From: an uncultured Anaerolineae bacterium
Lineage (GTDB): Bacteria > Chloroflexota > Anaerolineae > Aggregatilineales > Phototrophicaceae
NCBI GenBank assembly: GCA_937922795.1
Contig: CALAJK010000083.1
Location: forward strand, 1 to 56,892
Direction: 5' to 3'
DNA: 56,892 nt
Below are positions 8,816 through 17,827 of the stretch, piece after piece. Under the pieces are notes generated by a model. That model was not told the DNA's origin, searched no databases, and was given only the letters and a program-made list of their open reading frames with translations. The stretch's first letter is position 1. Every line of letters begins with the position of its first letter. The translations under genes were made by a program, and so were the position numbers.

Positions 8816-9445
8816 TCAACCCTCGCCGCCGTGGTCACCATGATGGCCATTCGCCCGATCGCGCGACCAGAACTGCGGGTGCTGCGGGTCGGTGAAGCGC
8901 CGCAGATCGGCCGCCGGCGTCCAGGTCGAGCCATCCGGCAGCCGGGTGTGTTCGTCGCACTGCGGGGCGTACAGCGTCGCGCCGGCCAAATCCGCGCCGA
9001 GCAGATCAGCCCCCGTCAGCCGCGTCTGCCACAGCGTCGCCTCACGCAGATCGGCGCCAGCCAGGTGCGCGCCGGCCAGGTCGGCGGCGGCCAGATACGC
9101 CCGCCGCAGATCAGCGCCGGTCAGGTTCGCCCCGCGCAGGCTGACCTGGCGCAGGTTGGCGTCGCACAGGATCGCCCGCTCCAGGTCGGCCTCGGCCAGG
9201 CGCGTCTCGCCCAGGTAAGCCCCGGCCAGGTTCGCCCTGCGCAGCGCCGCGCGCTCCAGGTTCGCCCGCGCCAGCGCCGCGCCGCGCAGGTTCGCGCCCG
9301 CCAGCGGCGCGCCGGCCAGCGTGCCGTCGCGGAACCAGCCGCGCGCCTTCAAGTCCTCAACGGCCTTCAACGCCTGCTGGTTGTCGCCGCTGGCCATCTG
9401 GGCGACCAACCGGCGTTTCAGCAGGCTTGAAATCCCTCCGAACAT
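8816..9445 (-). CDS. Pentapeptide-repeat protein
   Basis: A 209-residue protein. After an N-terminal helix of about 35 residues, residues about 40-160 form a continuous run of A(N/D)Lxx-type five-residue repeats (for example LAGANLRGAALARANLERA), which fold as a right-handed four-sided beta-helix. The tail contains His/Asp/Gly-rich HGDHGGEG. Some relatives mimic DNA and protect gyrase, but most are of unknown role. There is no signal peptide, so it is probably cytoplasmic. Repeat identification is certain; function is open. Confidence 0.88.
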   Translation of the reverse strand: MFGGISSLLKRRLVAQMASGDNQQALKAVEDLKARGWFRDGTLAGAPLAGANLRGAALARANLERAALRRANLAGAYLGETRLAEADLERAILCDANLRQVSLRGANLTGADLRRAYLAAADLAGAHLAGADLREATLWQTRLTGADLLGADLAGATLYAPQCDEHTRLPDGSTWTPAADLRRFTDPQHPQFWSRDRANGHHGDHGGEG

Positions 9446-9617
9446 GCCCCGTCCCTTGTCATTCTGCCCTCACCGCAGGAGCATAACCACGGCGGCGGCG
9501 GCTGTCAATCGGGGGCGTCGGCGCTTCCCCTAAGCGGCGGTTTGGAAAGCGATCAGCGCCGCCGACCGGAAGCATGGCGCGACAGCCCCACCCCGGCGGC
9601 GCGCGGTCAGGCGGCCT

Positions 9618-10865
9618 TCAGGCCGGCACGTCGCGCGTCAGACAGTGGACGGCGCCGCCGCCGTTGACCGCCGCCCGGCAGTCAATCGGGATGATCTGGC
9701 AGCCCGGCAGCGCCCCGGCATAGACCGCCAGCGCCCGGTCGTCGTCCGGCAGGCCGAACACCGGCACCAGCACGCGCCCATTGACGGTGAGCGCGTTGGT
9801 GTAGCTGCGCCAGATGGGGTAGACGCCCCAGTTGAGATAGGGCGGCGGCGCGGGCAGCTCGACCACATGGTACGGCTGGCCGGCGGCGTTCGTCTCGCCG
9901 CGGAAGCGCGCCGCCGTCTCGCGCAGCGCCCAGCCGTTGCAGCACAGCGCCGGCGACGTCACCAGCACCGTCTGCGCGTCCGCCAGTTTGACCAGCAGGT
10001 CGACATGGCCGGTCTCCTCGCGCCGCAGGCAGGGCGTGACGACCAGCTTGTCGAAGGCCAGCGCCCGCCGCAGCCGGGCTTCCAGGCCGGCGCGATCCAG
10101 CCGGTTGGCGCGCAGCGCGTGTTCGGACACGATCAGCGTCCCCGCCCCGTCCGTCCACAGGTTGCCGCCCTCCAGATACAGATCGAGCGAGACGACCGGC
10201 AGCCCGCGCAGCGCCGCCCACCGCCGCGCCAGCGCGTCATCCCGCGCCTGGGGGTAGCGCGGCAGCGGCGCGAAGACCGGTTTGACCATCGCCCGCCGGC
10301 CGTGCGCGTCCCGGCCGACTAGCGGGCCATAGTCGCGCACCCAGATGTCGTCAACCGGCGCGACCACCCAGCGCACGGCGGGATGGTCAGCGCCGCGCGC
10401 CCGCAGGTAGAACCGCGCCGCCGCCGCCCACAGCGCCGACGGGACGAGGATTTCAACCGCCGCCGCCGGCGCGATGGCCGCGACCATGGCCGCGTGGCCG
10501 GCCCACAGCGGCGGGTACAGGTGCGGCCAGGTCAGCAGCACCGCCGCGACCGGCTCCCACTGGGCGGGCAGCCGCACCGGAGGCGCCGCGACCGAGTCCG
10601 GCTCGGCCGCCGGCGCGACCTCCACCGGCGGCGGCTCAGCCAGCGCGGCGCGGGCTTCAGCCTCGCTCGCGCCTTCCAGCAGCCCCCAGCGCGCCAGATA
10701 CGCCGCCAGCGCCGCCGGCGCAGCGGGCGGATGTTCGTCGGCCTCCGCCGCCAGGCAGCGCCGGAACAGCGGGCGCAGCGCCGCCCCCACCGGCGCCGGG
10801 AACTGCCGCCGCCACAGCGGGTAGGGGATGAAGTCGAAACGCAGGACGCTCATGCGGGCGCTCAC
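9618..10865 (-). CDS. Agmatine deiminase / peptidyl-arginine deiminase family protein
   Basis: A 415-residue protein of the PAD/AguA guanidine-modifying superfamily, hydrolysing a guanidino group to a ureido group and ammonia. Visible family blocks are DDIWVRDYGP, LEGGNLWTDG, EETGHVDLLVK and the C-terminal catalytic Cys408 in GGGAVHCLT. About 100 residues precede the catalytic domain, Ala/Pro-rich and not part of the usual enzyme. Substrate is uncertain: no polyamine genes are adjacent. The gene is divergent from asnB. Confidence 0.82.
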   Translation of the reverse strand: MSARMSVLRFDFIPYPLWRRQFPAPVGAALRPLFRRCLAAEADEHPPAAPAALAAYLARWGLLEGASEAEARAALAEPPPVEVAPAAEPDSVAAPPVRLPAQWEPVAAVLLTWPHLYPPLWAGHAAMVAAIAPAAAVEILVPSALWAAAARFYLRARGADHPAVRWVVAPVDDIWVRDYGPLVGRDAHGRRAMVKPVFAPLPRYPQARDDALARRWAALRGLPVVSLDLYLEGGNLWTDGAGTLIVSEHALRANRLDRAGLEARLRRALAFDKLVVTPCLRREETGHVDLLVKLADAQTVLVTSPALCCNGWALRETAARFRGETNAAGQPYHVVELPAPPPYLNWGVYPIWRSYTNALTVNGRVLVPVFGLPDDDRALAVYAGALPGCQIIPIDCRAAVNGGGAVHCLTRDVPA

Positions 10866-10983
10866 TCCGGGCGGTCATCAGCCGGCGCGCCGAGGGCGGC
10901 GCGCGGTCTTCGCCCGTATTTCCGTCTAGACCGGATTGATTGTAGGCTGAGACGCCCACGCTGGCCAACGCCAAGTTTGCGGG

Positions 10984-11012
10984 TTTTCACCCCGCTGGCC
11001 GGCGGTTATGAT
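10984..11012 (+). promoter_or_regulatory. Putative asnB promoter
   Basis: TTTTCA and TATGAT separated by 17 bases, ending 44 bases before the asnB start. It matches four and five of six consensus bases. Confidence 0.45.
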
Positions 11013-11056
11013 TGTGAGCCGATCGAGAAACCGTTGAGGCGCAGAACCCAATCGTC

Positions 11057-13015
11057 ATGTGCGGCATTTACGGACACTACACCCCGGAAGGCACGGCTGA
11101 CCTGGCGCTGATCGAACGCATGGGGCGGCGGCTGGCGCATCGCGGCCCAGACGGCGCGGGCAGCCACGCCGGCGGGCCGCTGGCCTTCGGCGCTGGGCGG
11201 CTGGCGATCATCGACCTGGCCGCCCCGGCTGGGCCCATCTTCAGCGAAGACCGCCGCGCCGCCGTGGCCTTCAACGGCGAGATCTACAACTACCGCGCCC
11301 TGCGCGCCGAGCTGGAGGCGCTGGGCCACCGCTTCGCCACCCATACCGACACCGAAGTGATCGTCCACGGCTACGAGTCGTGGGGTGAGGCGGTGGTGGA
11401 ACGGCTGCGCGGCATGTTCGCCTTGGCGCTGTGGGACGCCGGCCAGGAGCGGCTGCTGCTGGCGCGCGACCGGCTGGGCGAAAAACCGCTGTACTACGCC
11501 CAACTGGGGCGCGAGCTGCTGTTCGCCTCCGAGATCAAGGCGCTGCTGGAACACCCCGGCCTGCCGCGGGCGGTGGATGACGAAGCCCTGCTGGACTACC
11601 TGGCGCTGGGCTACGTGCCCGCCCCGCTGACGCTGTTCCGGGGCGTGCGCAAGCTGCCGCCCGGCGAGCTGCTGGTCGCCGACCGCGGCGGCCTGCGCCA
11701 GCGTGCCTACTGGACGCCGGTCGCCGCGCCCGCCGCGCGGGTTTCATTCGCCCAGGCGGTGGAGCAGGTGCGGGCGGCGCTGGTCGAGTCGGTCGAGATG
11801 CGGCTGATGAGCGACGTGCCCATCGGCGCCTTCCTCAGCGGCGGCGTGGACTCGACGGCGGTGACGGCCATCATGGGGCGGGCGCTGGGCCGCCCGGTGC
11901 AGACCTTCACCGTCGGCTTTGAGGCCGAGCCGGGCAGCCGGGCGGACGCTAAGTTCAACGTGGACGTCCGCTACGCCGCCCTGGCCGCCGAACATCTGCG
12001 CACCGATCATCATGTCATCATCATCCCCTCGGACGAACGCTTGGCCCGCTGGCTGCCGCACTTCGTGACCGGCATGGACGAGCCCATCGCCCAGCAGTCC
12101 ATCATTCAGACGGCCTATGTGGCGGCACTGGCCCGGCTGACCGGCGTGCCGGTGCTGCTCAGCGGCGACTGCGGCGACGAGCTGTTCCTCGGCTACGAAC
12201 GCTACCGCGCCGACCGCGTGCTGGAGCGCTATCTGCGGCTGCCGGCGCTGCTGCGCCAGCCGCTGCTGACGCCGCTGCTGGAGCGCCTGCCCTCGGACCG
12301 GCTGCGCAAGCTGGCGCGCAAGTCCCGCGCGGTTGACCCGGTCCGGCGCTACCTGGAATGGAACCGGGTGTTCGAGCTGGAGCGGCTGCCGGCGCTGCTG
12401 GCCGACGCCCGCCTGGCGGCCGAGGGCTGCGCGGCGCTGAACCGGGCGCTGCGCCCGCTCCTGGACGCGCCGCGCACTCCCTACTTCGCCGATCGCATCG
12501 CCTACGCCGGTTTGCGCTCGTGGATCGCCGAGGACAGCAATATGCGCGTGGACAAGATGAGCATGTTGATGTCCACCGAGTCGCGCGCGCCGTTCCAAGA
12601 TCATCACCTGGTGGAGCTGGCGCTGAACCTGCCGCTGCCCTACAAGCTGCGCGGCGGCGACACTAAGGCGGTGCTGAAGGCCGCCGTGGCCGACCTAGTG
12701 CCGCGCCCCATCCTGGAACGGCCTAAATGGGGCTTCATGCCGCCGCTGTCGGAATGGCTGCGGACGACCTTTCGCCCGCTGGTGGAGACCTACCTGGCCC
12801 CGGAACGGGTGGCGGCTGCGGGCTACTTCCAGCCCGACGCGGTGGCCCGGCTGGCCCGCGCCCACCTGGAACGGGAGCGCTACGAGGCGGTGACGCTGTT
12901 CGCGCTGCTGGTCTTCCACCTGTGGCACGCCCACATGATCGCGGGCGACCTGCCGCTCGACCGGCTGGTGACGCCGGCTGAACTGCTGCCGCAGGTCGCG
13001 CCGGCCAGAACCTGA
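11057..13015 (+). CDS. asnB: Asparagine synthase (glutamine-hydrolysing)
   Basis: A 652-residue class B asparagine synthetase, making asparagine from aspartate, glutamine and ATP. Cys2 right after the initiator Met is the glutaminase nucleophile; RHRGPDG-type (AHRGPDGAG), FNGEIYNY and ARDRLGEKPLYY complete the Ntn glutaminase domain (1-about 200). The synthetase domain has the pyrophosphate loop SGGVDSTAV and LLSGDCGDELFLGY. Many homologues of this length sit in polysaccharide clusters and amidate sugars, so a glycan role is possible. No strong ribosome-binding site is visible, but Cys2 fixes the start. Confidence 0.92.
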   Translation: MCGIYGHYTPEGTADLALIERMGRRLAHRGPDGAGSHAGGPLAFGAGRLAIIDLAAPAGPIFSEDRRAAVAFNGEIYNYRALRAELEALGHRFATHTDTEVIVHGYESWGEAVVERLRGMFALALWDAGQERLLLARDRLGEKPLYYAQLGRELLFASEIKALLEHPGLPRAVDDEALLDYLALGYVPAPLTLFRGVRKLPPGELLVADRGGLRQRAYWTPVAAPAARVSFAQAVEQVRAALVESVEMRLMSDVPIGAFLSGGVDSTAVTAIMGRALGRPVQTFTVGFEAEPGSRADAKFNVDVRYAALAAEHLRTDHHVIIIPSDERLARWLPHFVTGMDEPIAQQSIIQTAYVAALARLTGVPVLLSGDCGDELFLGYERYRADRVLERYLRLPALLRQPLLTPLLERLPSDRLRKLARKSRAVDPVRRYLEWNRVFELERLPALLADARLAAEGCAALNRALRPLLDAPRTPYFADRIAYAGLRSWIAEDSNMRVDKMSMLMSTESRAPFQDHHLVELALNLPLPYKLRGGDTKAVLKAAVADLVPRPILERPKWGFMPPLSEWLRTTFRPLVETYLAPERVAAAGYFQPDAVARLARAHLERERYEAVTLFALLVFHLWHAHMIAGDLPLDRLVTPAELLPQVAPART

Positions 13016-13070
13016 CACTCGTCCTGAGCAGCGCAGGCATTCTACACTGACGGCGGCAGGAGTTCGCCCG

Positions 13071-13076
13071 TATGAT
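13071..13076 (+). promoter_or_regulatory. -10-like element before the SDR gene
   Basis: TATGAT, 38 bases before the start codon, with no good -35. Confidence 0.35.
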
Positions 13077-13114
13077 GAAAGAAAAACTCATCGCGAAATA
13101 AGGTGGTTGAGTCG

Positions 13115-14119
13115 ATGCGTATTTTAGTCATTGGCGGCACGCGCAATCTCGGCTACAGCCTGGCGGTCAGCCTCGTCGAGGCCGGCCACACGGTGATGGT
13201 GTTCAACCGGGGCAAGACGCCCGACACGCTGCCCCGGGCGGTGGAGCGGCTGCGCGGCGACCGCACCGACCCGGCGCAGATCGAGGCGGCCATCCGCGGG
13301 CGCGATTTCGACGTAGTGGTGGACATGGCGCTGTACCGGGGCGCAGAAGCTGAAGCGATCATCCGCCTGCTGTCTGGCCGCGTCGGGCACTATATCTTCC
13401 TCAGCACCGGGCAGGTGTACCTGGTGCGCGAAGGGCTGAAGCGCCCGTTCGCCGAGGACGACTACCCCGGCCGGCTGATGCCGGCCCCCAAGCACAGCAC
13501 CTACGCCTATGAAGAGTGGCTGTACGGCATCGAGAAGCGCAAGGCCGAGGACGCGCTGGCGGCGGCCTGGCAGGAGTCCGGCTTCCCTTACACGGCGCTG
13601 CGCCTACCCATGGTCAACAGCGAGCGCGACCATTTCTATCGCCTCTACAGCTACATCCTGCGGCTGCGCGACGGCGGACCGATCCTCGTGCCGGAGACGC
13701 CAGACTACCCGCTGCGCCACATCTACGGCGGCGACGTGGTGCAGGCCATCCGCCTGTTGATCGATTCGGGGTTGGGCAAAGGCCGGGCTTACAACATCAG
13801 CCAGGATGAGACGGTCTCGCTGGCGGATTTCCTGAAGCTGCTGGGCGGGCTGCTGGACGTCGAGCCGCAGATCGTGCGGCTGCGGCGCAGCCTGCTGGAG
13901 GCCAACGGCTTCCTGCCGGACTGCTCGCCTTTCAGCGAACGGTGGATGTCCGAGCTGACCAACGACCGCAGCAAGGCTGAACTGGGGATGCGCTACACGC
14001 CGCTGCCGGAGTATCTCGCCCGGCTGGTGGATTACTACACGGCTAATCCGCCGGCGGCGCTGCCGGCCAGCTACCGCCGCCGCAAGGCCGAGGTGGATTT
14101 CGCGCTGTCACGGCGCTAG
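13115..14119 (+). CDS. NAD-dependent epimerase/dehydratase (extended SDR)
   Basis: A 334-residue extended short-chain dehydrogenase. The nucleotide-binding motif GGTRNLG follows MRILVI at the N-terminus. LSTGQVY and later Tyr/Lys pairs (AYEEWLYGIEKRKAE) resemble the catalytic Ser-Tyr-x3-Lys arrangement, but the Tyr-x3-Lys spacing is not clean. The architecture recalls chloroplast-stem-loop-binding-protein-like SDRs, in which catalysis is often lost. ATG 13115 is preceded by AAGGTGG; an in-frame GTG at 13103 would add four residues. Substrate unknown. Its stop codon overlaps the convergent permease gene. Confidence 0.8.
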   Translation: MRILVIGGTRNLGYSLAVSLVEAGHTVMVFNRGKTPDTLPRAVERLRGDRTDPAQIEAAIRGRDFDVVVDMALYRGAEAEAIIRLLSGRVGHYIFLSTGQVYLVREGLKRPFAEDDYPGRLMPAPKHSTYAYEEWLYGIEKRKAEDALAAAWQESGFPYTALRLPMVNSERDHFYRLYSYILRLRDGGPILVPETPDYPLRHIYGGDVVQAIRLLIDSGLGKGRAYNISQDETVSLADFLKLLGGLLDVEPQIVRLRRSLLEANGFLPDCSPFSERWMSELTNDRSKAELGMRYTPLPEYLARLVDYYTANPPAALPASYRRRKAEVDFALSRR

Positions 14120-15120
14120 GCGCGGCGGGGCGGCAGCGCCATCCGCCGCACGGCGCGGCGCTCGGACCCCACCAGCAGCGCCCAGGTGAACAGGCCGTAA
14201 ACCGCCAGCGCGACCAGCCCGGCGGCGATCATACTGCGCGTCATGTCCGGGCCGCTGGAGAACCGGGAGACGACCAGTTCGCCGCTTAGCGTCACGCCGT
14301 TGTCCACCAATGTGGCGGTCAGCCGCGGCACGATCTCATCCAGCCAGATCAGGTCGAGAGCGAACCCCAGGAACGAGAACCGCGCCAGGGTGTACGGCAT
14401 CAGGATGAGCAGCGCTGCGCCCGCCAGCAGGCCGGTGCGGATGGCAGCCGCCAGCGCCAGCGTCAGGCCGCTGCGGCGCCCGCCTGCCGACGCCAGCAGG
14501 CCGCAGGCGGCCGTCAGCCCCAGGTTGGCCAGCGTCAGCCCGATCACCAGCCCCCCAGCCAGAAGGTGCAGCGCCAGGCTCGGCAGCCAGGTTGTGGGCG
14601 AGGTGGAAACCTGATAGGCTCCCGTCATCAGCATCGCCCGGCTGAAGCTGCTCGCTATCCACACGATGACCGCCGCCCGCAGCGCCCCCAATACCAGATA
14701 GTCCGCCGCCAGGCCGCGCACCGTCGCCCACCACTTGCCCAGCACGATCTGGCGGGCGTCCTGGCCGGTCAGCACCAGCATGTCCCAGGTGCGGTTCTGC
14801 CGTTCGCGCGTGATGCTGTAGGCCGACCGGCTGAGCGTCAGCAACATCAGCCCAAAGTGCAGCGCCAGCGTGAACACCGCCAGCGCTAGCGGGGCGAACC
14901 CCAGGGCTTTCTCCACTGTACTGGCGTCGCGCTGGAGCAGCGATCCGGCGAACTCGGCGCCGAACAGGATGCCGGCCAGCGTCAGCGCCAGCAGGATGAT
15001 CGCTCGACTCAGCCAGCGCCGCCAGCGCGCCGACGGCGCGGCGCGCGCCTGGTACAGCGCTTCGGCGCGCGCTATTGGGCTGCGGGTGAAAGCGAACAAC
15101 AGCGCTGAGAGAAAGCTCAT
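14116..15120 (-). CDS. ABC-2-type transporter permease-like membrane protein
   Basis: A 334-residue polytopic membrane protein with about seven hydrophobic segments. Residues about 105-125 read SITRERQNRTWDMLVLTGQD followed by IVLGKWW, which is the cytoplasmic coupling segment typical of ABC-2 family permeases (E-R-x-x-x-T-x-D-x-L-x-x-T). GAGGGAGA precedes the ATG. No ATP-binding subunit is adjacent within the window, so a distant partner is needed. It lies downstream of the arsR/thioredoxin pair but 133 bases away, so co-regulation is uncertain. Confidence 0.7.
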   Translation of the reverse strand: MSFLSALLFAFTRSPIARAEALYQARAAPSARWRRWLSRAIILLALTLAGILFGAEFAGSLLQRDASTVEKALGFAPLALAVFTLALHFGLMLLTLSRSAYSITRERQNRTWDMLVLTGQDARQIVLGKWWATVRGLAADYLVLGALRAAVIVWIASSFSRAMLMTGAYQVSTSPTTWLPSLALHLLAGGLVIGLTLANLGLTAACGLLASAGGRRSGLTLALAAAIRTGLLAGAALLILMPYTLARFSFLGFALDLIWLDEIVPRLTATLVDNGVTLSGELVVSRFSSGPDMTRSMIAAGLVALAVYGLFTWALLVGSERRAVRRMALPPRRA

Positions 15121-15253
15121 ACCGCATTCTCCCTCATGCAGACTCGTTCCCAATCTCGGGGCGCGCAGCCCGGCCTGACTCCAGTGTACACCGGTCTGGG
15201 CGTCACAGCGCCGCCTCAACTACGAAGCGCCCGATGAAAGCGCCCTCGCCCTC

Positions 15254-15499
15254 TCAATTGCTGTGCTGCCGCGCCCATTCGACTATGTGGAATCGCGCCG
15301 GGATGCGGCCGCTGGATACCACCTGCTCATTCATCACCAGTCCTGGCGTCCTCAGGATGCCGTAGGCGGCAATTTCGGCGTAGTCTGTGACTTTAGTCAA
15401 TTCAAAAGCGATGCCGGCTTCCTCCAGCGCGGCGCGGGTTTCGGCTTCCAGCCGCTGGCAGTTGGCGCAGCCTGGTCCCAACACTTTGACGTGCAGCAT
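15254..15499 (-). CDS. Small redox-active thioredoxin-fold protein
   Basis: An 81-residue protein of the 'redox-active disulfide protein 2' type. The active-site pair is Cys11-x-x-Cys14 (GCANC) after a beta strand MLHVKVLG, and the cis-Pro loop RTPGLVMNE follows. Such proteins are often linked to arsR and heavy-metal permeases. GGAGGAGT lies 7 bases before the ATG. It follows arsR by 20 bases and is therefore most likely co-transcribed and metal- or redox-regulated. Confidence 0.87.
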   Translation of the reverse strand: MLHVKVLGPGCANCQRLEAETRAALEEAGIAFELTKVTDYAEIAAYGILRTPGLVMNEQVVSSGRIPARFHIVEWARQHSN

Positions 15500-15519
15500 A
15501 TGATGTACTCCTCCATACG

Positions 15520-15867
15520 TCAATTGACCGTCTCGATGGCCAGCGTGGAACACGCCGGGCAGGAACAACCCGCCAGGACGGGCGGTTGGCTGGCGGCTGA
15601 AGGTCCATAAATGGCGGCCAGCACCGCTTCGACCCGCGCGTCGGCGAGGCGGTAGTAGACCTGCAGCCCAGACTTGCGGCTGGCGACCAGGCCGGCGTCT
15701 CGCAGCACCATCAACTGCTGCGACACATACGCCTGCCGCCGCCCCAGCGCCGCCTCGATGTGGCAGACGCACACCTCCCCCTGCCGCATCAGCGTCAGGA
15801 TGTGCAGCCGCGCCGGGTGCGCCAGCGCCTTGAACAGTTCCGCCTGCGTCTGGTGATCCATCGTCAT
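15520..15867 (-). CDS. ArsR/SmtB-family metal-sensing repressor
   Basis: A 115-residue winged-helix repressor. The N-terminal ELFKALAHPARLHIL and the recognition helix region QAYVSQQLMVLRDAGLV are typical. Cys33-Val-Cys35 (EVCVCHIE) is the classical alpha3 site that binds As(III), Sb(III), Cd or Pb. A further CSCPAC cluster (Cys101, 103, 106) at the C-terminus could complete a second thiolate site. A symmetric operator lies just upstream of the start codon. It probably represses itself and the thioredoxin-like gene behind it. Confidence 0.92.
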   Translation of the reverse strand: MTMDHQTQAELFKALAHPARLHILTLMRQGEVCVCHIEAALGRRQAYVSQQLMVLRDAGLVASRKSGLQVYYRLADARVEAVLAAIYGPSAASQPPVLAGCSCPACSTLAIETVN

Positions 15868-15877
15868 AGCCCAATAT

Positions 15878-15903
15878 ATTCAGCATTCTGAATGCCTATT
15901 ATA
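15878..15903 (-). promoter_or_regulatory. arsR promoter -10 and ArsR operator
   Basis: On the minus strand TATAAT (15898-15903) is followed at the likely transcription start by the dyad ATTCAG-CATT-CTGAAT (15878-15893). ATTCA/TGAAT half-sites are typical of ArsR/SmtB operators, and the position suits autorepression. Confidence 0.75.
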
Positions 15904-16040
15904 GGCACGCTGCCGCGGGTGATTGCAGTGAGGACTTTCACTGTTTCGTCATGATATCCCGCCGCTCTCGTCAGGGTTTGCGCCGCGCCGCCCACTTAGG
16001 TTAGCATGGGCGCAGATCCTGCGCTGCTGCCGGATGTGCG

Positions 16041-17183
16041 ATGGCTCATTCAACCCTGCTCGCTCGTCGACTGCGTTCGGCTCCCGCCCCCTGGCAGGTG
16101 GTGCTGGGGCTGGCGCTGGTCTACCTGGCGGCGGTGTTCGCGCTCAACGCCGCCGACCCGCTGACGTTCGTCACGCTGGGGGCGTGTTACGCCGCCTGCC
16201 AGGGCGTGGAGACCTGCGATCCAGAGGTTGACGCCGGCTACGACGGCCAGTTCGCCTACTACATCGCCCGCGACCCGCTGCACGCCGCGCCCTGCCTGGA
16301 TGTACCAGCCTACCGCTACCAGCGCATCCTGCTGCCGCTGTTAGGGCGGGCTCTGGCGCTAGGCGATGCCCGCTGGCTGCCGCTGGCGCTGGTGGCCGTC
16401 AACCTGACGGCGCTGGTGGCCGCCACCGCCGCGCTGGAGCGGCTGCTGACAGCGCAGCGCGTCAGCCGGTGGTACGCGCTGGTCTTCGGCCTGTTCGTGG
16501 GCGTCTTCATGGGCGTCCGCCTGAGCACGACCGAGCCGCTGGCCTACGGGCTGGTCGTGGCGGCCGTCTGGCTGCACGCGCGCGGGCGCGCCGGGCTGGG
16601 GGCGGCGGCCTTTCTGCTGGCGGCGCTGGCCAAAGAGACGACGCTGGCTTTCGCCGCTGGTTACGGGCTGTCGTATCTTTTGGCCGGGCGCTGGCGGGCG
16701 GCGCTGCGGCTGGCGCTGGTCGTCGGCGCGCCGTTCGCGCTGTGGCAGGCGGCGCTGTACCTGTGGCTGGGCGCGTTCGGCGTGGGCAGCGGCGGGGCGC
16801 TCAACTCGCCGTTCGAGGTCATCCCGTTCAACGGCTTCTGGAGGGTGGCTTATGATCCGACCGGCAGCCCGCGCGTGTTCCTGGTGATGAGCATCTACAC
16901 GCTGCCGGCCGTCATCCTGCCGGCCGTGTGGGGGCTGTGGCAGGCCGGGCGGGATCTATGGCGCGGCCTGCGCCATCCCTACGCCGCCTGCCTGGCGGTC
17001 AACGCGCTGGTGCTGGCGGCGGCGCCCTTCTCCACCTACCGCGAGCCGCTGGGCATCCTGCGTTTCATGGTCGGGCTGGTGCTCAGCTTTTTGCTGTACG
17101 CCGCCCTGCGCTTCCCCGGCCGGCGGCCGCTGCGCTATACACCGGTCTGGCTGGCGCTGTCGGTCTATCTGGCGGCGGGCTGA
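16041..17183 (+). CDS. Polytopic membrane protein, GT-C glycosyltransferase-like
   Basis: A 380-residue protein with about nine to ten hydrophobic helices. An early non-membrane loop holds DAGYDGQFAYYIARDP, a segment common in multi-spanning GT-C-like mannosyl- or other glycosyltransferases of Chloroflexota and Actinobacteria, with an acidic motif shortly after helix 1. Later YRYQRILLPLLG and RLSTTEPLAYG fit the same group. Sugar donor and acceptor cannot be told. The gene follows a weak promoter region and precedes a secreted protein by 95 bases. Family assignment is by resemblance only. Confidence 0.6.
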   Translation: MAHSTLLARRLRSAPAPWQVVLGLALVYLAAVFALNAADPLTFVTLGACYAACQGVETCDPEVDAGYDGQFAYYIARDPLHAAPCLDVPAYRYQRILLPLLGRALALGDARWLPLALVAVNLTALVAATAALERLLTAQRVSRWYALVFGLFVGVFMGVRLSTTEPLAYGLVVAAVWLHARGRAGLGAAAFLLAALAKETTLAFAAGYGLSYLLAGRWRAALRLALVVGAPFALWQAALYLWLGAFGVGSGGALNSPFEVIPFNGFWRVAYDPTGSPRVFLVMSIYTLPAVILPAVWGLWQAGRDLWRGLRHPYAACLAVNALVLAAAPFSTYREPLGILRFMVGLVLSFLLYAALRFPGRRPLRYTPVWLALSVYLAAG

Positions 17184-17278
17184 GCTTCGATGTACGCTAA
17201 AGGGCGGCCGGCGCTGAACGGCAGGCCAGCAGCCTGCAACCGATCGCTGATTCAAGACCCTGTGTGAGGAGGGCTGTC

Positions 17279-17827
17279 ATGCTGAAACTCATCCTCGTCC
17301 TGCTGGTGACTGTGACCGCTGCCGCCGCCTACGCTCAGCCGGAGCCGACCCCGTCGAAGCCGCCGGCGCAGCGCGAAATCCTGACGGTGCTGGCCTACGG
17401 CGACCCCTACTTTGAGTCTGATCTGTGGCGCGCCGCCGCCGAGGAGCAGGCCACCTACACCTCGGCCACCTGGCGCTACCAGCCTGACCCTAACTTCCTG
17501 TTCTTCTTCCTGTACCTGCACTTCGACAGCGGCGCGACGCCGGAAGCGGTCGCCAACTACTTCAGCGAAGAGAACTTCCGCAACTTGCTGGCCAATTACG
17601 AACCCTGGCGGCAGACGGCGGTATGCACCGAGGGCGATGTGACTCTGTACGAGTTCATCAGCAAGACCGGCGCCGAGGCGCGGCTGCTGCGCTACTGGGT
17701 GCGAGTGGTCAGCCCGACGCGGGTGCTGGGCGTCAACGCTGCCGCGCTGGAGACGCAGCGCCAGATGCTGGACGATTACAGCCTGCTGCTGTTCCCGGAT
17801 GCGCCCTGGTGCGAGGATGCCCCATGA
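17279..17827 (+). CDS. Secreted protein of unknown function
   Basis: A 182-residue protein with a clear signal peptide (MLKLILVLLVTVTAAAAYAQ, cleavage likely after AYA) and a short Pro-rich linker. The mature domain of about 145 residues contains no motif I recognise; it is rich in aromatic residues and has two Cys (in AVCTEGD and PWCEDAP) that could form a disulfide. GAGGAGGG precedes ATG 17279, which fixes the start. Its stop overlaps the next ATG (ATGA), so it is coupled to the biotin-carrier gene. Confidence 0.72.
   Translation: MLKLILVLLVTVTAAAAYAQPEPTPSKPPAQREILTVLAYGDPYFESDLWRAAAEEQATYTSATWRYQPDPNFLFFFLYLHFDSGATPEAVANYFSEENFRNLLANYEPWRQTAVCTEGDVTLYEFISKTGAEARLLRYWVRVVSPTRVLGVNAAALETQRQMLDDYSLLLFPDAPWCEDAP

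Noticed and set aside
8453..9430. Long plus-strand open frame of 325 codons rich in Arg and Gln
   Set aside because: It lies opposite the pentapeptide-repeat gene; the repeated A(N/D)LxG codons read in antisense give the RQ-rich pattern.
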